64,000 nt of DNA from Sva-07 sp963728195. Its GTDB lineage: Bacteria > Actinomycetota > Acidimicrobiia > Acidimicrobiales > Ilumatobacteraceae. Where the stretch lies: NCBI GenBank assembly GCA_963728195.1, contig CAVSIX010000021.1:1-64000 (forward strand). The letters run 5' to 3'. The notes beneath the pieces were generated by a model. That model did no database searches. It saw only the letters and a program-made list of their open reading frames with translations, and had not been told where the DNA came from. How positions within the stretch are numbered: the stretch's first letter is position 1; each line of letters begins with the position of its first letter. The position numbers were made by a program, and so were the translations under genes. This document shows positions 46,198-57,638 of the stretch, in pieces.

Positions 46198-49100
46198 GTG
46201 ACAGCAGGATCCCGGACACGGCTTCGCGTCGTTCTGTTCGTCGATCAGGTCGGCTCGACGGAGCTGCTGACGAGGCTCGGCGACATCGAGGCCGACGCCC
46301 TGCGCCGCACGCTCGAGCCGATCCTCGACGATGCGATCCGCGCCCACGAGGGCGAGATCGTCAAGACCACCGGCGACGGCCGCATGGCGGTGTTCGAGAG
46401 CGCGTCGCAGGCGATCGACGCCGGCGTGGCCATGCACCGCCAGGCGGCGCGGATCAACCGGGCCGGCCGTGCGCCTGCCGAAATCCGCCTGCGGGTGGGG
46501 GTGAGCGTCGGCGACGTCACCGAGGAGGCCGGCGACTACCACGGCAGCGCCGTCGTCGAGGCGGCCCGACTCGAGAGTGCCGCGAGCCGTTCGGGGATGC
46601 TCTGCACCGACCTCGCCCGCGCACTCGCGGGCAACCGCAGCATCGCCGAGTTCACCGAACGTGTCGAGGTCGAGGCGAAGGGATTCCCCGAGCCGATCGT
46701 GTCGTGGGTGGTCACGTGGCCCGACGAGACGTTCACTCCGATCGGCGAGCTGCCGAAGGAACTGGGAGCGGGCGCCCGTTTCGAGTTCGTCGGGCGCTCG
46801 GACGAACTCGACGCCGCGCGGACCGCCTGGAAGTCGGTGATCGACGGCGTGCTCACCGGTGTGCTGATCTCCGGCGAGCCGGGTGTCGGCAAGTCGCGTC
46901 TCGCTCGCGAACTCGGGCTCACGGCAATGGCCGACGGTGCCACGATCGTCTACGGGCGTTGCGACGAAGGCGTCGGCGCGTCGTTCCAGCCGATCGCCCA
47001 GGCGCTCGCCTACGTCGTCGAACAGTCGTCACCCGGGCTCGCCGATCTCGGTCGCTTCCCCGGCGAACTCGCCCGCCTCCTGCCCGAACTCACCGCCGCA
47101 GTACCCGGACTACCGCCTGCGGTGGACGCCGACCCCGACACCGAGCAGTATCGCTTGTTCGACGCAGTGCTCAGCTGGCTCGAGACCATGTCGACCAACG
47201 CTCCTGTGCTGCTCGTGGTCGACGACATCCAGTGGGCGGCACCGGCGACGCTGCAGATGCTGCGCCACCTCGTGCGGCGCCCCTCGGACGTGGCGCTGTG
47301 CGTGCTGTGCACCTACCGCAGCACCGAAGCCGACGCAGAGCAGGCGCTCGGACAGTTCCTCGCCGACCTCAACCGTCACGGACGAAGCACCACGATCCAG
47401 TTGGAGGGACTCGACGAAGCCTCGATCGGTGCGCTGCTGGAGACGTCGGGAATCGCCGCGTCGCTCGATGATGCGTCGGCGGCGGCGTTGACACGACGAC
47501 TGGCGCAGGTCACCGCCGGCAACCCGTTCTTCCTCAGCGAGATCCTGGCCCAGATGCGAGAGCAGGGCCTCGACGCACCGCTGACCGTGCTCGATCGTGT
47601 CATCCCCGCCGCCCTCGGCGATTTCGTGCTCGACCGCGTGGCGCGCCTGTCGCCGTCGGCGGTCGAACTGCTCGGCTTCGCTGCGGTCGCCGGCGGCGGC
47701 GGGGTCGGCATCGACGTGCTCGCCGTGGCCTCCGGCCGGCCGCGCGCCGAGGTCATCGACGCCACCGACGAGGCACTCCGTGCCGGGCTGCTGATCGAGG
47801 TGTCGGATGCACCGATCCGCTTCCGGTTCCAGCACGACCTGGTGCGCACATCGCTCTACGACCAACTGTCGAGCGGGCGCCGCAGCCAACGGCATCACGA
47901 GATCGCCCTCGCGATCGACGAGGTGCACGCTCGCGACCTCGCCGAGCATGTCCAGGACCTCGCCTACCACTACGCCCGCTCGGCCGATCCGGCCAGCATC
48001 GACCGAGCGGTGGTGACGAGCCAGATGGCGGGCGACCAGGCGACCGCTCGGCTGAGTTTCTCGACCGGCGTGGCGAACTACGAGCAGGCGCTCGAACTGA
48101 TGGATCGCTACGGCTGCAGATTGACCGAGCAGGTTCGCGGGCGACTGAAGCTGAGCCTGGGAGTGGCGATGAAGCGGGCGGGCCAGCGCGGTTCGCGCAC
48201 CTTGCTGTTCGAAGCGGCTGAGATCGCCGCCGCGTGCGGCGACTCGCCGACCGTGGTGCAGGCGGCGCTGGCGAACACCCGCGGGTTCTTCAGCTCCGCG
48301 GGCCGCACCGACCAGGACCGGGTTCGCCTGCTCGAACTCGCACTCGAGCACGTCGAGCCCGGCAACACTGCGCACACGGCCAAGCTGCTCGCCAACCTCA
48401 GCGTCGAGTTGACCTTCGACGAGCAGGACGACCGTCGCCGCGCGCTGTCGGACGCGTCACTCGCGATGGCCGAGCAGCTCGACGACCCCACCTGTCTCGC
48501 CCATGTGATCAACCAGCGCATCGGCTTCTTCTGGACGGCGAACGGGTTGCACGAACGCGTCGCGCTCGGCGAACGCCTCCAGCGCATCGCCGATCAGCTC
48601 GGGTCGCCGCAGTGGCAGTACACGTCGGCATCCAGCAGGTTCCAATCGGCGATGGAATGTGGCGACCTCGACCTCGCCGACCGGTGCATCGAGCAGATGC
48701 GAACGGCGGCCGACGAGCTGCGACAGCCCGTGGTGCTGTCGTATCTGCGCATGCGCGAGTCGGTGCGGGCGATCGTCGGTGGCGAGCTCGACGTCGGCGA
48801 GCGCCTGGCCACCGAATGCTTCGAACTCGGTCAGGCCGCCGGCCAGCCCGACGCTCTGACGTTCTACTTCGGCCAACTCATCAACCTGCGATTCCACCAG
48901 GGACGGATGGACGAGCTGAGCGCCATCGTGGCCCAGGAAGTCGAGAACAACCCGGGGATCCCGTCGCTGCAGGCGGCGCTTGCGATCCTGTACTGCGAAA
49001 CCGATCACCTCGACGACGCCCGGGCGCCGTTCACCGAGCTGACCGACCGCCTCGACGACCTGCACCGCGACCTCAGTTGGCTCGTCCTGACGGTGTTGCT

Positions 49101-49485
49101 GGCCGACGCGTGCTTCCAACTCGGCGACACCGACCGGGCACCGAAGTTGCATGCGGCACTGGAGCCGTTCCGGCAACAGTGTGCCGACAACGCCACCAAC
49201 TGGTTCGGCGGCGTCGGCCATCATCTCGCGTTGCTCGAACACACGATGGGCCGCTACGACGACGCTGACGCATCGTTCGATGCCGCAGTCCGGTGGCACG
49301 AGCGGATGCCGGCACCGGCGATGCTCGCTCGCATCCGGATCGACTGGGCCACCAGCCTCGTCCGGCGACCCACTCCCGATCGCTCCCGGGCCAGCGAACT
49401 GATCGCTGCCGCCGAGGCGACCGCCGAGCGCATCGGGCTGGGCAACGTGACCCGTCGAGCGGCCGCGCTCGCTGAACTCGCGTGA
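46198..49485 (+). CDS. Class III nucleotide-cyclase domain fused to AAA/STAND ATPase and TPR repeats
   Basis: A 1095-residue signalling protein. Residues 1-175 form a class III cyclase homology domain: metal aspartates D16 (FVDQVGST) and D60 (KTTGDGRMAVF). The position that normally holds the transition-state Asn reads AVVEAARL (Asn to Val, with Arg kept), as in many members of this fused family, so activity is uncertain. Residues about 195-500 are an AAA ATPase (Walker A GEPGVGKSRL, Walker B LLVVDDIQWA). The rest is a TPR-like helical array. The start is GTG 46198 and the stop overlaps the sulfotransferase start (GTGA). It may sense through its TPR domain and modulate its cyclase domain. Confidence 0.9.
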   Translation: MTAGSRTRLRVVLFVDQVGSTELLTRLGDIEADALRRTLEPILDDAIRAHEGEIVKTTGDGRMAVFESASQAIDAGVAMHRQAARINRAGRAPAEIRLRVGVSVGDVTEEAGDYHGSAVVEAARLESAASRSGMLCTDLARALAGNRSIAEFTERVEVEAKGFPEPIVSWVVTWPDETFTPIGELPKELGAGARFEFVGRSDELDAARTAWKSVIDGVLTGVLISGEPGVGKSRLARELGLTAMADGATIVYGRCDEGVGASFQPIAQALAYVVEQSSPGLADLGRFPGELARLLPELTAAVPGLPPAVDADPDTEQYRLFDAVLSWLETMSTNAPVLLVVDDIQWAAPATLQMLRHLVRRPSDVALCVLCTYRSTEADAEQALGQFLADLNRHGRSTTIQLEGLDEASIGALLETSGIAASLDDASAAALTRRLAQVTAGNPFFLSEILAQMREQGLDAPLTVLDRVIPAALGDFVLDRVARLSPSAVELLGFAAVAGGGGVGIDVLAVASGRPRAEVIDATDEALRAGLLIEVSDAPIRFRFQHDLVRTSLYDQLSSGRRSQRHHEIALAIDEVHARDLAEHVQDLAYHYARSADPASIDRAVVTSQMAGDQATARLSFSTGVANYEQALELMDRYGCRLTEQVRGRLKLSLGVAMKRAGQRGSRTLLFEAAEIAAACGDSPTVVQAALANTRGFFSSAGRTDQDRVRLLELALEHVEPGNTAHTAKLLANLSVELTFDEQDDRRRALSDASLAMAEQLDDPTCLAHVINQRIGFFWTANGLHERVALGERLQRIADQLGSPQWQYTSASSRFQSAMECGDLDLADRCIEQMRTAADELRQPVVLSYLRMRESVRAIVGGELDVGERLATECFELGQAAGQPDALTFYFGQLINLRFHQGRMDELSAIVAQEVENNPGIPSLQAALAILYCETDHLDDARAPFTELTDRLDDLHRDLSWLVLTVLLADACFQLGDTDRAPKLHAALEPFRQQCADNATNWFGGVGHHLALLEHTMGRYDDADASFDAAVRWHERMPAPAMLARIRIDWATSLVRRPTPDRSRASELIAAAEATAERIGLGNVTRRAAALAELA

Positions 49486-50615
49486 CCGCAGGGAACCGTC
49501 CGGCAGACAACTCGTCGCGTGGACCGAGCAGGACTTCCTGGGCCGCGCGGTGGCTCGGGCTGTCCCGTCGTGGGATGACGACGCTGCGACTCAGCCGCGC
49601 CGGTTCGCAGCTCGGGCGCAAGCTGGTCGACATGGCTACTGGTGAGCTGATCGCCGAATACGACCGGCGGGCGCAGCTTGCAAGGATGACCACCATGGCG
49701 GAACTCGTGTTGTACCGGGGGGTGATGGTCGACAGCGAACGGTGGGAGCGTTTCGAGCACCGACCCGGCGACATCGTGATCTCGACGCCCCCGAAGTCGG
49801 GCACGACGTGGACGCAGATGCTGTGTGCGCTGATGCTCTTCGACGGCCCGGTGTTCCCGGCGAAGCTCGACGCGATCTCGCCGTGGCTCGACATGCGGAT
49901 CCGCTCCGAGGACGAGGTCTTCGCCATGTACGACCGCCAGACGCACCGACGGTTCATCAAGACGCACACCCCACTGGATGGCCTCCCGCTGCGCGACGAC
50001 GTGCACTACGTCGTCGTCGGTCGCGACCCTCGCGATGTGATGGTGTCGTGGGAGCACCACATGGCCAACATGGACCTCGGGGTGCTGATCCAGGACCGTT
50101 CCGACGCAATCGGCCTCGACGATCTCGTCGGTTATCAGCCCCCGCCACCACCCGACCCTGACCCGGGCGTGCGATTCCGGGTGTTCGTCGAGGCCGAGTG
50201 GTCGCCGGCAGATCTGGTGTCGCTGGCCACCGTGCTCCATCACCTCGACACGGGGTGGGAGCACCGCAACGACGCCAATGTCGGCCTGTTCCACTTCATC
50301 GACTATCGACGCGATCTCGTCGGCGAGATGGTTCGGCTCGCCGAGCTCTGCGCGATCGACATCGATCGTGACCGCCTCGCTGCGCTCGCCCCCGAGGCCG
50401 GCATCGATCGGATGCGCGACCGCGCCCACGAGATCGTGCCGGGCCTCGACAAGTCCGAGCACTGGAACGACCCGTCGGGCTTCTTCCGGTCCGGTGGGGC
50501 GGGCGAATGGATCGAACGCACGACGACCGACGACCGGGATCGCTACGAAGCACGGGTCGCCGAACTGGTGTCCCCCGGCCTCGCCCGTTGGGCGCATGAA
50601 GGAGGGACACGATGA
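49482..50615 (+). CDS. PAPS-dependent sulfotransferase
   Basis: A 377-residue cytosolic-type sulfotransferase. The 5'-phosphosulfate loop is PPKSGTTWTQML, and the 3'-phosphate motif VVGRDPRDVMVSWEHHM follows. The conserved His lies in RRFIKTHTPLDGLP. It transfers sulfate from PAPS to a hydroxyl of a small molecule or lipid. The longest start (GTG 49482) overlaps the preceding stop; internal ATGs at 49575 and 49686 would give a more usual length. Acceptor unknown. Confidence 0.9.
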   Translation: MTAGNRPADNSSRGPSRTSWAARWLGLSRRGMTTLRLSRAGSQLGRKLVDMATGELIAEYDRRAQLARMTTMAELVLYRGVMVDSERWERFEHRPGDIVISTPPKSGTTWTQMLCALMLFDGPVFPAKLDAISPWLDMRIRSEDEVFAMYDRQTHRRFIKTHTPLDGLPLRDDVHYVVVGRDPRDVMVSWEHHMANMDLGVLIQDRSDAIGLDDLVGYQPPPPPDPDPGVRFRVFVEAEWSPADLVSLATVLHHLDTGWEHRNDANVGLFHFIDYRRDLVGEMVRLAELCAIDIDRDRLAALAPEAGIDRMRDRAHEIVPGLDKSEHWNDPSGFFRSGGAGEWIERTTTDDRDRYEARVAELVSPGLARWAHEGGTR

Positions 50616-50671
50616 GCGTGCTCGATGAGCTCCGCTACGCACCCGGTCCGGCCACCGTTCGCCTCCGGTGA

Positions 50672-50708
50672 GTTCGGATGTCGAACCGACTTGGTTCGTC
50701 AGACGAAC
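50672..50708. promoter_or_regulatory. Inverted repeats upstream of the HxlR gene
   Basis: A perfect seven-base inverted repeat GTTCGTC-A-GACGAAC lies at 50694-50708, and a looser GTTCG-N5-CGAAC at 50672-50686. TAGGGT at 50715-50720 may be the -10. Both sites precede the HxlR gene at 50727 and may be its autoregulatory operators, which would also govern fbiC. By pattern only. Confidence 0.5.
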
Positions 50709-50726
50709 TCACTCTAGGGTCGAGCG

Positions 50727-51188
50727 ATGGTCGACCCCGATCCCACACCCTGCTCGATCCAGCGCAGCCTCGAGATCCTCGGTGACCGCTGGACGATCCT
50801 CATCATGCGCGACGCCTTCCGGGGCATCCGCCGGTTCGACGATCTGCGTCGCGACCTCGGCATCGCGCGGCCGGTGCTCGCCGACCGGTTGAAGCACCTC
50901 GTCGATGCGGGCGTGCTCGAGCGGCGCCGCTACTGCGAGCACCCGCCGCGCGACGAGTACCGCCTCACGCCGATGGGTTCGGCGCTGTCGCCGACACTCG
51001 TGGCGCTCATGCGCTGGGGTGACGACTGGCTGTCCGACGACGGGCCGCCGACGACGCTGATCCACGAGGCCTGCGGCGAGCCGCTCGACCAGGCATTCGT
51101 CTGCTGGCACTGCAACGAAACCTTCGGCAGCGGCGCCATCGCCAGCCGCCCCGGCCATCTCACCACCACGACCCGAGGATCCGCATGA
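50727..51188 (+). CDS. HxlR-family transcriptional regulator
   Basis: A 153-residue winged-helix regulator. The N-terminal Cys (TPCSIQRSLEILGDRWTILIMRDAF) and the RRFDDLRRDLGIARPVLADRLKHLVDAGVLERRRY recognition helix are typical of HxlR proteins, which often sense aldehydes or redox through that Cys. A Cys-pair (CWHCNETF) at the C-terminus could bind zinc. ATG at 50727. The stop overlaps the ATG at 51185 that probably begins fbiC, so regulator and F420 gene form one unit. Confidence 0.92.
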   Translation: MVDPDPTPCSIQRSLEILGDRWTILIMRDAFRGIRRFDDLRRDLGIARPVLADRLKHLVDAGVLERRRYCEHPPRDEYRLTPMGSALSPTLVALMRWGDDWLSDDGPPTTLIHEACGEPLDQAFVCWHCNETFGSGAIASRPGHLTTTTRGSA

Positions 51189-51254
51189 CCACCACCGAGC
51201 CCGCTCCCGCGGTCACCGACCACCGCCTGTTGCACTCGTCGACCGACGACGCTG

Positions 51255-53555
<2,301 letters not shown>

Positions 53556-53558
53556 CGT

Positions 53559-55232
53559 TCACTCAGCGCCGAGAATCGTCACCGTTCCGGCATCACCGTC
53601 GACACGCACGCGCATGCCTGCGCTGATACGCGACGTCGCATCGACGGTCCCGACAACCGCCGGGACGCCCATCTCGCGACCCATGATCGCCGCGTGCGAG
53701 GCGAAGCTGCCATGGTCGGTGACGATGGCGCCGACCATCGCCAGGAACGCGTTGAACGACTCGCCGGTCGCCGAGGTCACCAGCACGTCGCCCTCCACGA
53801 GTGTGAGCAGGTCGTCGAAGTTGCGCACGACACACACCGGACCTTCGTACGTTCCGCCGCTGCCGCCGACCCCGACGATCATGTCGGCGTCACCCATCGG
53901 CGTCTCGATGTCGCCCAAGACGCCTTCGATGTAGAACCCGAGCGCCGACATCACACGCGCCAAAGGCGGCGGGAGCTGATCGACGGGCGGCGGCGGGGGC
54001 GGGGGCGGCCCGAGCAGCCCGGGGGCGCCTTCTGCGCTGCGCCGTTTGCGCGTGGCCACTCGCGCCGAGAGTTCATCCGCCGTCGGCGTCGAGGCTCCGT
54101 CGAGCACGGTGTCGATCTCGCTCGATGTCAGATCGAGGGTGTCGTACATGAAGTTGATCCGACCCACCTCGAACAATCGGCGACCGAGTTCGATCAGCGC
54201 GAGCCGCAGCAGGCCGACAGCCGCACTGTCGCTGTACAGGCCGCGCTCGTCGCGCAGCCGGTAGACGAGGCGCGCCTCCGCGAGCAGATCGTCGAACACT
54301 GCCTGTTCGTCGGCAGGGACTGCCGCCCGCAACTCTGCGGCAACCCGGTCGGCCCGGATGCCCGCGGCGTCGCGGTCGTGATCGAGGCCGGCTCGGATCC
54401 GGTCGAGAACGACGTCCGGTCGTTCCCCGATCGTCGGATTGGTGAGGTCGAACCCCGCAGCGAGCCGGTATCCGGCCGCCTGCATGTAGTCGTCGACCGC
54501 TGGGATCCGGGCGCTGAGTTCGGCAAGACGATCCTCGGGTGATCCTTCGCCGGTGAGGAGAGCCCGGGCCTCTGCATCCGAGGCGAGCACCTCGATGGCG
54601 GGCTGGAGTTCGGGGGGCACGATGCCCGACACCGGTGACCAGCCGTCGAAGACGGCGAACATGGGCACGGGGTCCTTGCCCGTCCAGCGCAGGGCATGGA
54701 GGATGAAGTCACCGACGGGCAGCATCGCCATCGCATTGAAGGTGTGGTGCTGCTGCCACATCGCCCCGAGATGCGCGATGCACTCGTGCAGGTGGGTGCG
54801 CAGGCCCTCGGTGTCGAGCGCGCGGAGGTCGACTGCTGCGAGTTGCTGATGGCGGGCGATCGAGGCGGGCTTGCGCTCCTCGTCCCAGCCCCGCAGTGCC
54901 TCTCGCCAGATGCGCTCGTCGAACGCACGCGCCGCCAGCTCGGTCCGTCGCCCGATCTCCGCACCGAGCTGTTCGGGCGTCTTGGGCCCGTCGGGCCCGG
55001 GCGCATCGAACGGGACCGGCTGCATGTACGGGAACCCGTTGACGTACTCCAGCCGCATCGTGTCGAGGAGCACGCCGAACGGCGCGAGCGCGTCGGTGAA
55101 GCCTTGCGAGAACCCGGCCGGGTAGATCTCCTGCAGGAGCGGCGTGACCGCGGCCGGAAGGTGTGCCCGATCCTGCTTCCACGGTCCGGGTCCCGGCGCG
55201 GTCCAGTCCTCGATGTCAACAGTGTCCGTCAT
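53559..55232 (-). CDS. PEP-utilising-enzyme phosphohistidine-domain protein
   Basis: A 557-residue soluble protein. The last 130 residues form the mobile phosphohistidine domain of PEP-synthase and rifampin-phosphotransferase-type enzymes: GDVLVTSATGESFNAFLAMVGAIVTDHGSFASHAAIMGREMGVPAVVGT. The catalytic His lies in FASHAAIM and the fold ends in IRVDGDAGTV-like strands. The N-terminal 400 residues are helical and unlike the ATP-grasp domain; a Pro-rich linker (LGPPPPPPPP) joins them. Neither an ATP-grasp nor the PEP-binding barrel is visible, so a phosphoryl source must come from a partner or be absent. It converges with fbiC across 3 bp. Function unknown. Confidence 0.82.
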   Translation of the reverse strand: MTDTVDIEDWTAPGPGPWKQDRAHLPAAVTPLLQEIYPAGFSQGFTDALAPFGVLLDTMRLEYVNGFPYMQPVPFDAPGPDGPKTPEQLGAEIGRRTELAARAFDERIWREALRGWDEERKPASIARHQQLAAVDLRALDTEGLRTHLHECIAHLGAMWQQHHTFNAMAMLPVGDFILHALRWTGKDPVPMFAVFDGWSPVSGIVPPELQPAIEVLASDAEARALLTGEGSPEDRLAELSARIPAVDDYMQAAGYRLAAGFDLTNPTIGERPDVVLDRIRAGLDHDRDAAGIRADRVAAELRAAVPADEQAVFDDLLAEARLVYRLRDERGLYSDSAAVGLLRLALIELGRRLFEVGRINFMYDTLDLTSSEIDTVLDGASTPTADELSARVATRKRRSAEGAPGLLGPPPPPPPPVDQLPPPLARVMSALGFYIEGVLGDIETPMGDADMIVGVGGSGGTYEGPVCVVRNFDDLLTLVEGDVLVTSATGESFNAFLAMVGAIVTDHGSFASHAAIMGREMGVPAVVGTVDATSRISAGMRVRVDGDAGTVTILGAE

Positions 55233-55318
55233 CGTGCCCCCACTTCATCTGGTGACCCGAGCGGGCCACGGCCGCACGCTACTGCGTGCCGAGGGTGCGC
55301 TGATCACGGCCGTGCGGG

Positions 55319-55804
55319 TCAGCCGATCGAGTCGATCACGGCGAGCGTCTCGAGCGCGGCCAGCGCGGCCTGGGCGCCCTTGTTGCCGTCGTCATCGCCC
55401 GACCGAACGAGGGCCTGGGCCTCGTCGTCGACGGTGAGGATGCCGTTGGTGATCACGACGTCGGAGTCGAGCGACAATCGCATCAGGCCGGCAGCGCTCG
55501 CGTCGGACACCACCTCGAAGTGGTAGGTGTCGCCGCGCACCACGGCACCGAGCGCCACGACGGCGTCGAAGCGGCCCGACGCGGCGACAGCCTTGGCCAC
55601 CTGCGGAACCTCGAGCGCTCCGGGCACCCACCAGGTGGCGATGGCATCGGCGGCGACGCCGTGGGCGGTGAGCGCGCGTCGTGCGCCCAGTTCCAACTGT
55701 TCGACGATGCGGTCGTTGAACCGGCCGCACACGAGCGCCACCGAACGGCCGGTGCCATCGATGGTGGGGGCTGATGCGTCGGCGGCGCGCAGGTTGGTGC
55801 TCAT
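55319..55804 (-). CDS. ribH: 6,7-dimethyl-8-ribityllumazine synthase (RibH)
   Basis: A 161-residue lumazine synthase, which condenses 5-amino-6-ribitylaminouracil with 3,4-dihydroxy-2-butanone 4-phosphate. Typical blocks are VALVCGRFNDRIVEQL, WVPGALEVPQVAKAVA, VALGAVVRGDTYHFEVV (catalytic His in TYHFE) and NGILTVDDEAQAL. ATG 55804 overlaps the ribBA stop (ATGA). Last gene of the riboflavin operon. Confidence 0.97.
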   Translation of the reverse strand: MSTNLRAADASAPTIDGTGRSVALVCGRFNDRIVEQLELGARRALTAHGVAADAIATWWVPGALEVPQVAKAVAASGRFDAVVALGAVVRGDTYHFEVVSDASAAGLMRLSLDSDVVITNGILTVDDEAQALVRSGDDDGNKGAQAALAALETLAVIDSIG

Positions 55805-57051
55805 GACGCCTCCCCCACCACGACGGCGCCGAGGTCGTCGGGCAGCAGGTGTCCCATCCGGTCGCGCTTCGTGCGGAGGTAGTGCGCAGACTCGGGGTGG
55901 ACCGGGAGGTGGAGGCCGACGCGTTCGGTGATCGTGAGGCCGAACCCTTCGAGGCCCCGGTACTTCGCCGGGTTGTTGGTGAGCAGCCGCAGGTTGCGCA
56001 CGCCGAGGTCGGCGAGGATCTGGGCGCCGATGCCGTACTCGCGGGTGTCGACCGGCAGGCCGAGTTCGAGGTTGGCGTCGACGGTGTCGAGCCCGGCGTC
56101 TTGGAGTTCGTAGGCGCGCAACTTGTGGCTCAGTCCGATGCCGCGACCCTCGTGTCCGCGCAGGTACACCACCACCCCGCGTCCCGCCTCTGCCACCAGC
56201 CGCATCGACTCGTGGAGCTGCGGCCCGCAGTCGCACTTGACGCTGCCGAACACGTCGCCGGTCAGGCATTCGCTGTGCACACGCACGAGCACGGGTTCGT
56301 CGCCCGACACGTCACCGGCGACGAAGGCGAGATGGGTTTCACCGTCGAGGACGCTCTCGTAGGCGTGACACCGGAACTCGCCCCACTGGGTCGGCAGGCG
56401 AGCGTCGGCGGTCTGCTCGATCAGCTTCTCGTGGCGGTGCCGGTATCGCACCAGGTCGGCGATCGAGACGAAGGCGAGCCCGTGCTCGTCCGCGAACCGG
56501 CGCAGGTCTGCGCCGCGGGCCATCTCGCCGCCGTCGAGGACGAGTTCACAGAGCACGCCCGCGGGGGCGCGACCGGCGAGCCGGGCGAGGTCGACGGATG
56601 CCTCGGTGTGGCCGACTCGCTTCAGCACGCCACCGGGCCGGGCGCGCAGCGGGAAGATGTGGCCGGGCCGGTTGAACGAATGCGACCCGACCGACGGGTC
56701 GGCGAGGGCCCGGAGGGTGGCGGCTCGATCGGCGGCGGAGATGCCGGTCGTGGTGCCCTCGGCGAGGTCGACGGTGACGGTGAACGCCGTGCCGTGCGAC
56801 TCGGTGTTCTGGTTGGCCAGCACCATCGGGGTGAGGTCGAGGTCGTCGCAGCGTTCACCGGTCAGGCCGACGCAGATCACGCCCGAGGTGTGACGGACGA
56901 AGAAGGCGATCGCCTCAGGGGTGGCGGCGTCGGCGGCCATGATCAGGTCGCCTTCGTTCTCGCGGTCCTCGTCGTCGGCAACGACGACGATCTCGCCACG
57001 GGCGATCGCAGCGATCGCGTCCTCGATCGGGTCGAAGATGGTGGTGGTCAT
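55801..57051 (-). CDS. ribBA: Bifunctional DHBP synthase/GTP cyclohydrolase II (RibBA)
   Basis: A 416-residue enzyme of riboflavin synthesis. Residues 1-205 are dihydroxybutanone-phosphate synthase (VVADDEDRENEGDLIMAAD, FNRPGHIFPLRARPGGVL, GHTEASVDLARLAG). The rest is GTP cyclohydrolase II, with zinc cysteines in ECLTGDVFGSVKCDCGPQL and the catalytic YLRGHEGRGIGL. Both active-site sets look complete. It lies between ribE and ribH with ATGA overlaps. ATG at 57051. Confidence 0.97.
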   Translation of the reverse strand: MTTTIFDPIEDAIAAIARGEIVVVADDEDRENEGDLIMAADAATPEAIAFFVRHTSGVICVGLTGERCDDLDLTPMVLANQNTESHGTAFTVTVDLAEGTTTGISAADRAATLRALADPSVGSHSFNRPGHIFPLRARPGGVLKRVGHTEASVDLARLAGRAPAGVLCELVLDGGEMARGADLRRFADEHGLAFVSIADLVRYRHRHEKLIEQTADARLPTQWGEFRCHAYESVLDGETHLAFVAGDVSGDEPVLVRVHSECLTGDVFGSVKCDCGPQLHESMRLVAEAGRGVVVYLRGHEGRGIGLSHKLRAYELQDAGLDTVDANLELGLPVDTREYGIGAQILADLGVRNLRLLTNNPAKYRGLEGFGLTITERVGLHLPVHPESAHYLRTKRDRMGHLLPDDLGAVVVGEAS

Positions 57052-57638
57052 GTTGGTGCTCCGTTTGCCGGTGGGAGGTAGGCCGTGACGAGTCGTTCGA
57101 CGTACTTGGCCATCACGTCGACCTCGATGTTGACGAGGTCGCCAGGCTGTTTGGCGCCGAGGGTGGTGACATCGGCGGTGTGCGGGATGATCGCCACGGT
57201 GAAGCCGTCGTCGAGCGGCTGCACCACGGTGAGGCTGACGCCGTCGACGGTGACCGAGCCCTTCTCGACCAGGTAGCGCAGCAGCCCGTCGGGGACGCGC
57301 ACCCTGAGGTCGGGAACGGGGTGGACGACCTCGCCGACCGCGTCGACGTGGCCTTGCACGACGTGGCCGCCGAGGCGATCGTTCGCCCGCACCGCCCGTT
57401 CGAGGTTGACGCCGTCGCCGTCGTTCAGCCTGGCAAGGCTGGTGCGTGAGATCGTCTCGTCGGAGACGTCGGCCTCCCACCATCCGTCGCCGAACGCGAC
57501 GACGGTCAGGCAGCAGCCGTTGACGGCGATCGACTCGCCGATCTCGACGCCATCGATGACGCGCGTGGCGGCGATGCGGAGGCGCCCGTCGCGCAGTGAT
57601 TGCAGTCGGCCGAGTTCTTCGACGATTCCGGTGAACAT
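57048..57638 (-). CDS. ribE: Riboflavin synthase alpha subunit (RibE)
   Basis: A 196-residue riboflavin synthase, which dismutates two lumazine molecules. It begins with the standard MFTGIVEELG and has two homologous lumazine-binding halves: SIAVNGCCLTVVAFGDGWWEADVSDETISRTSL with LGGHVVQGHVDAVG, then GSVTVDGVSLTVV with IPHTADVTTL. Its stop overlaps the ribBA start and its start overlaps the ribD stop (TGATG). Confidence 0.97.
   Translation of the reverse strand: MFTGIVEELGRLQSLRDGRLRIAATRVIDGVEIGESIAVNGCCLTVVAFGDGWWEADVSDETISRTSLARLNDGDGVNLERAVRANDRLGGHVVQGHVDAVGEVVHPVPDLRVRVPDGLLRYLVEKGSVTVDGVSLTVVQPLDDGFTVAIIPHTADVTTLGAKQPGDLVNIEVDVMAKYVERLVTAYLPPANGAPT

Noticed and set aside
46107..47471. 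Plus-strand open frame overlapping the cyclase gene
   Set aside because: Alternative frame within the cyclase/AAA protein, Arg-rich with no motif.
50612..50671. Small 19-codon gene overlapping the sulfotransferase stop
   Set aside because: The ATGA overlap is attractive but the peptide has no recognisable family or conserved motif, and it ends just before the HxlR operators. Not supportable.
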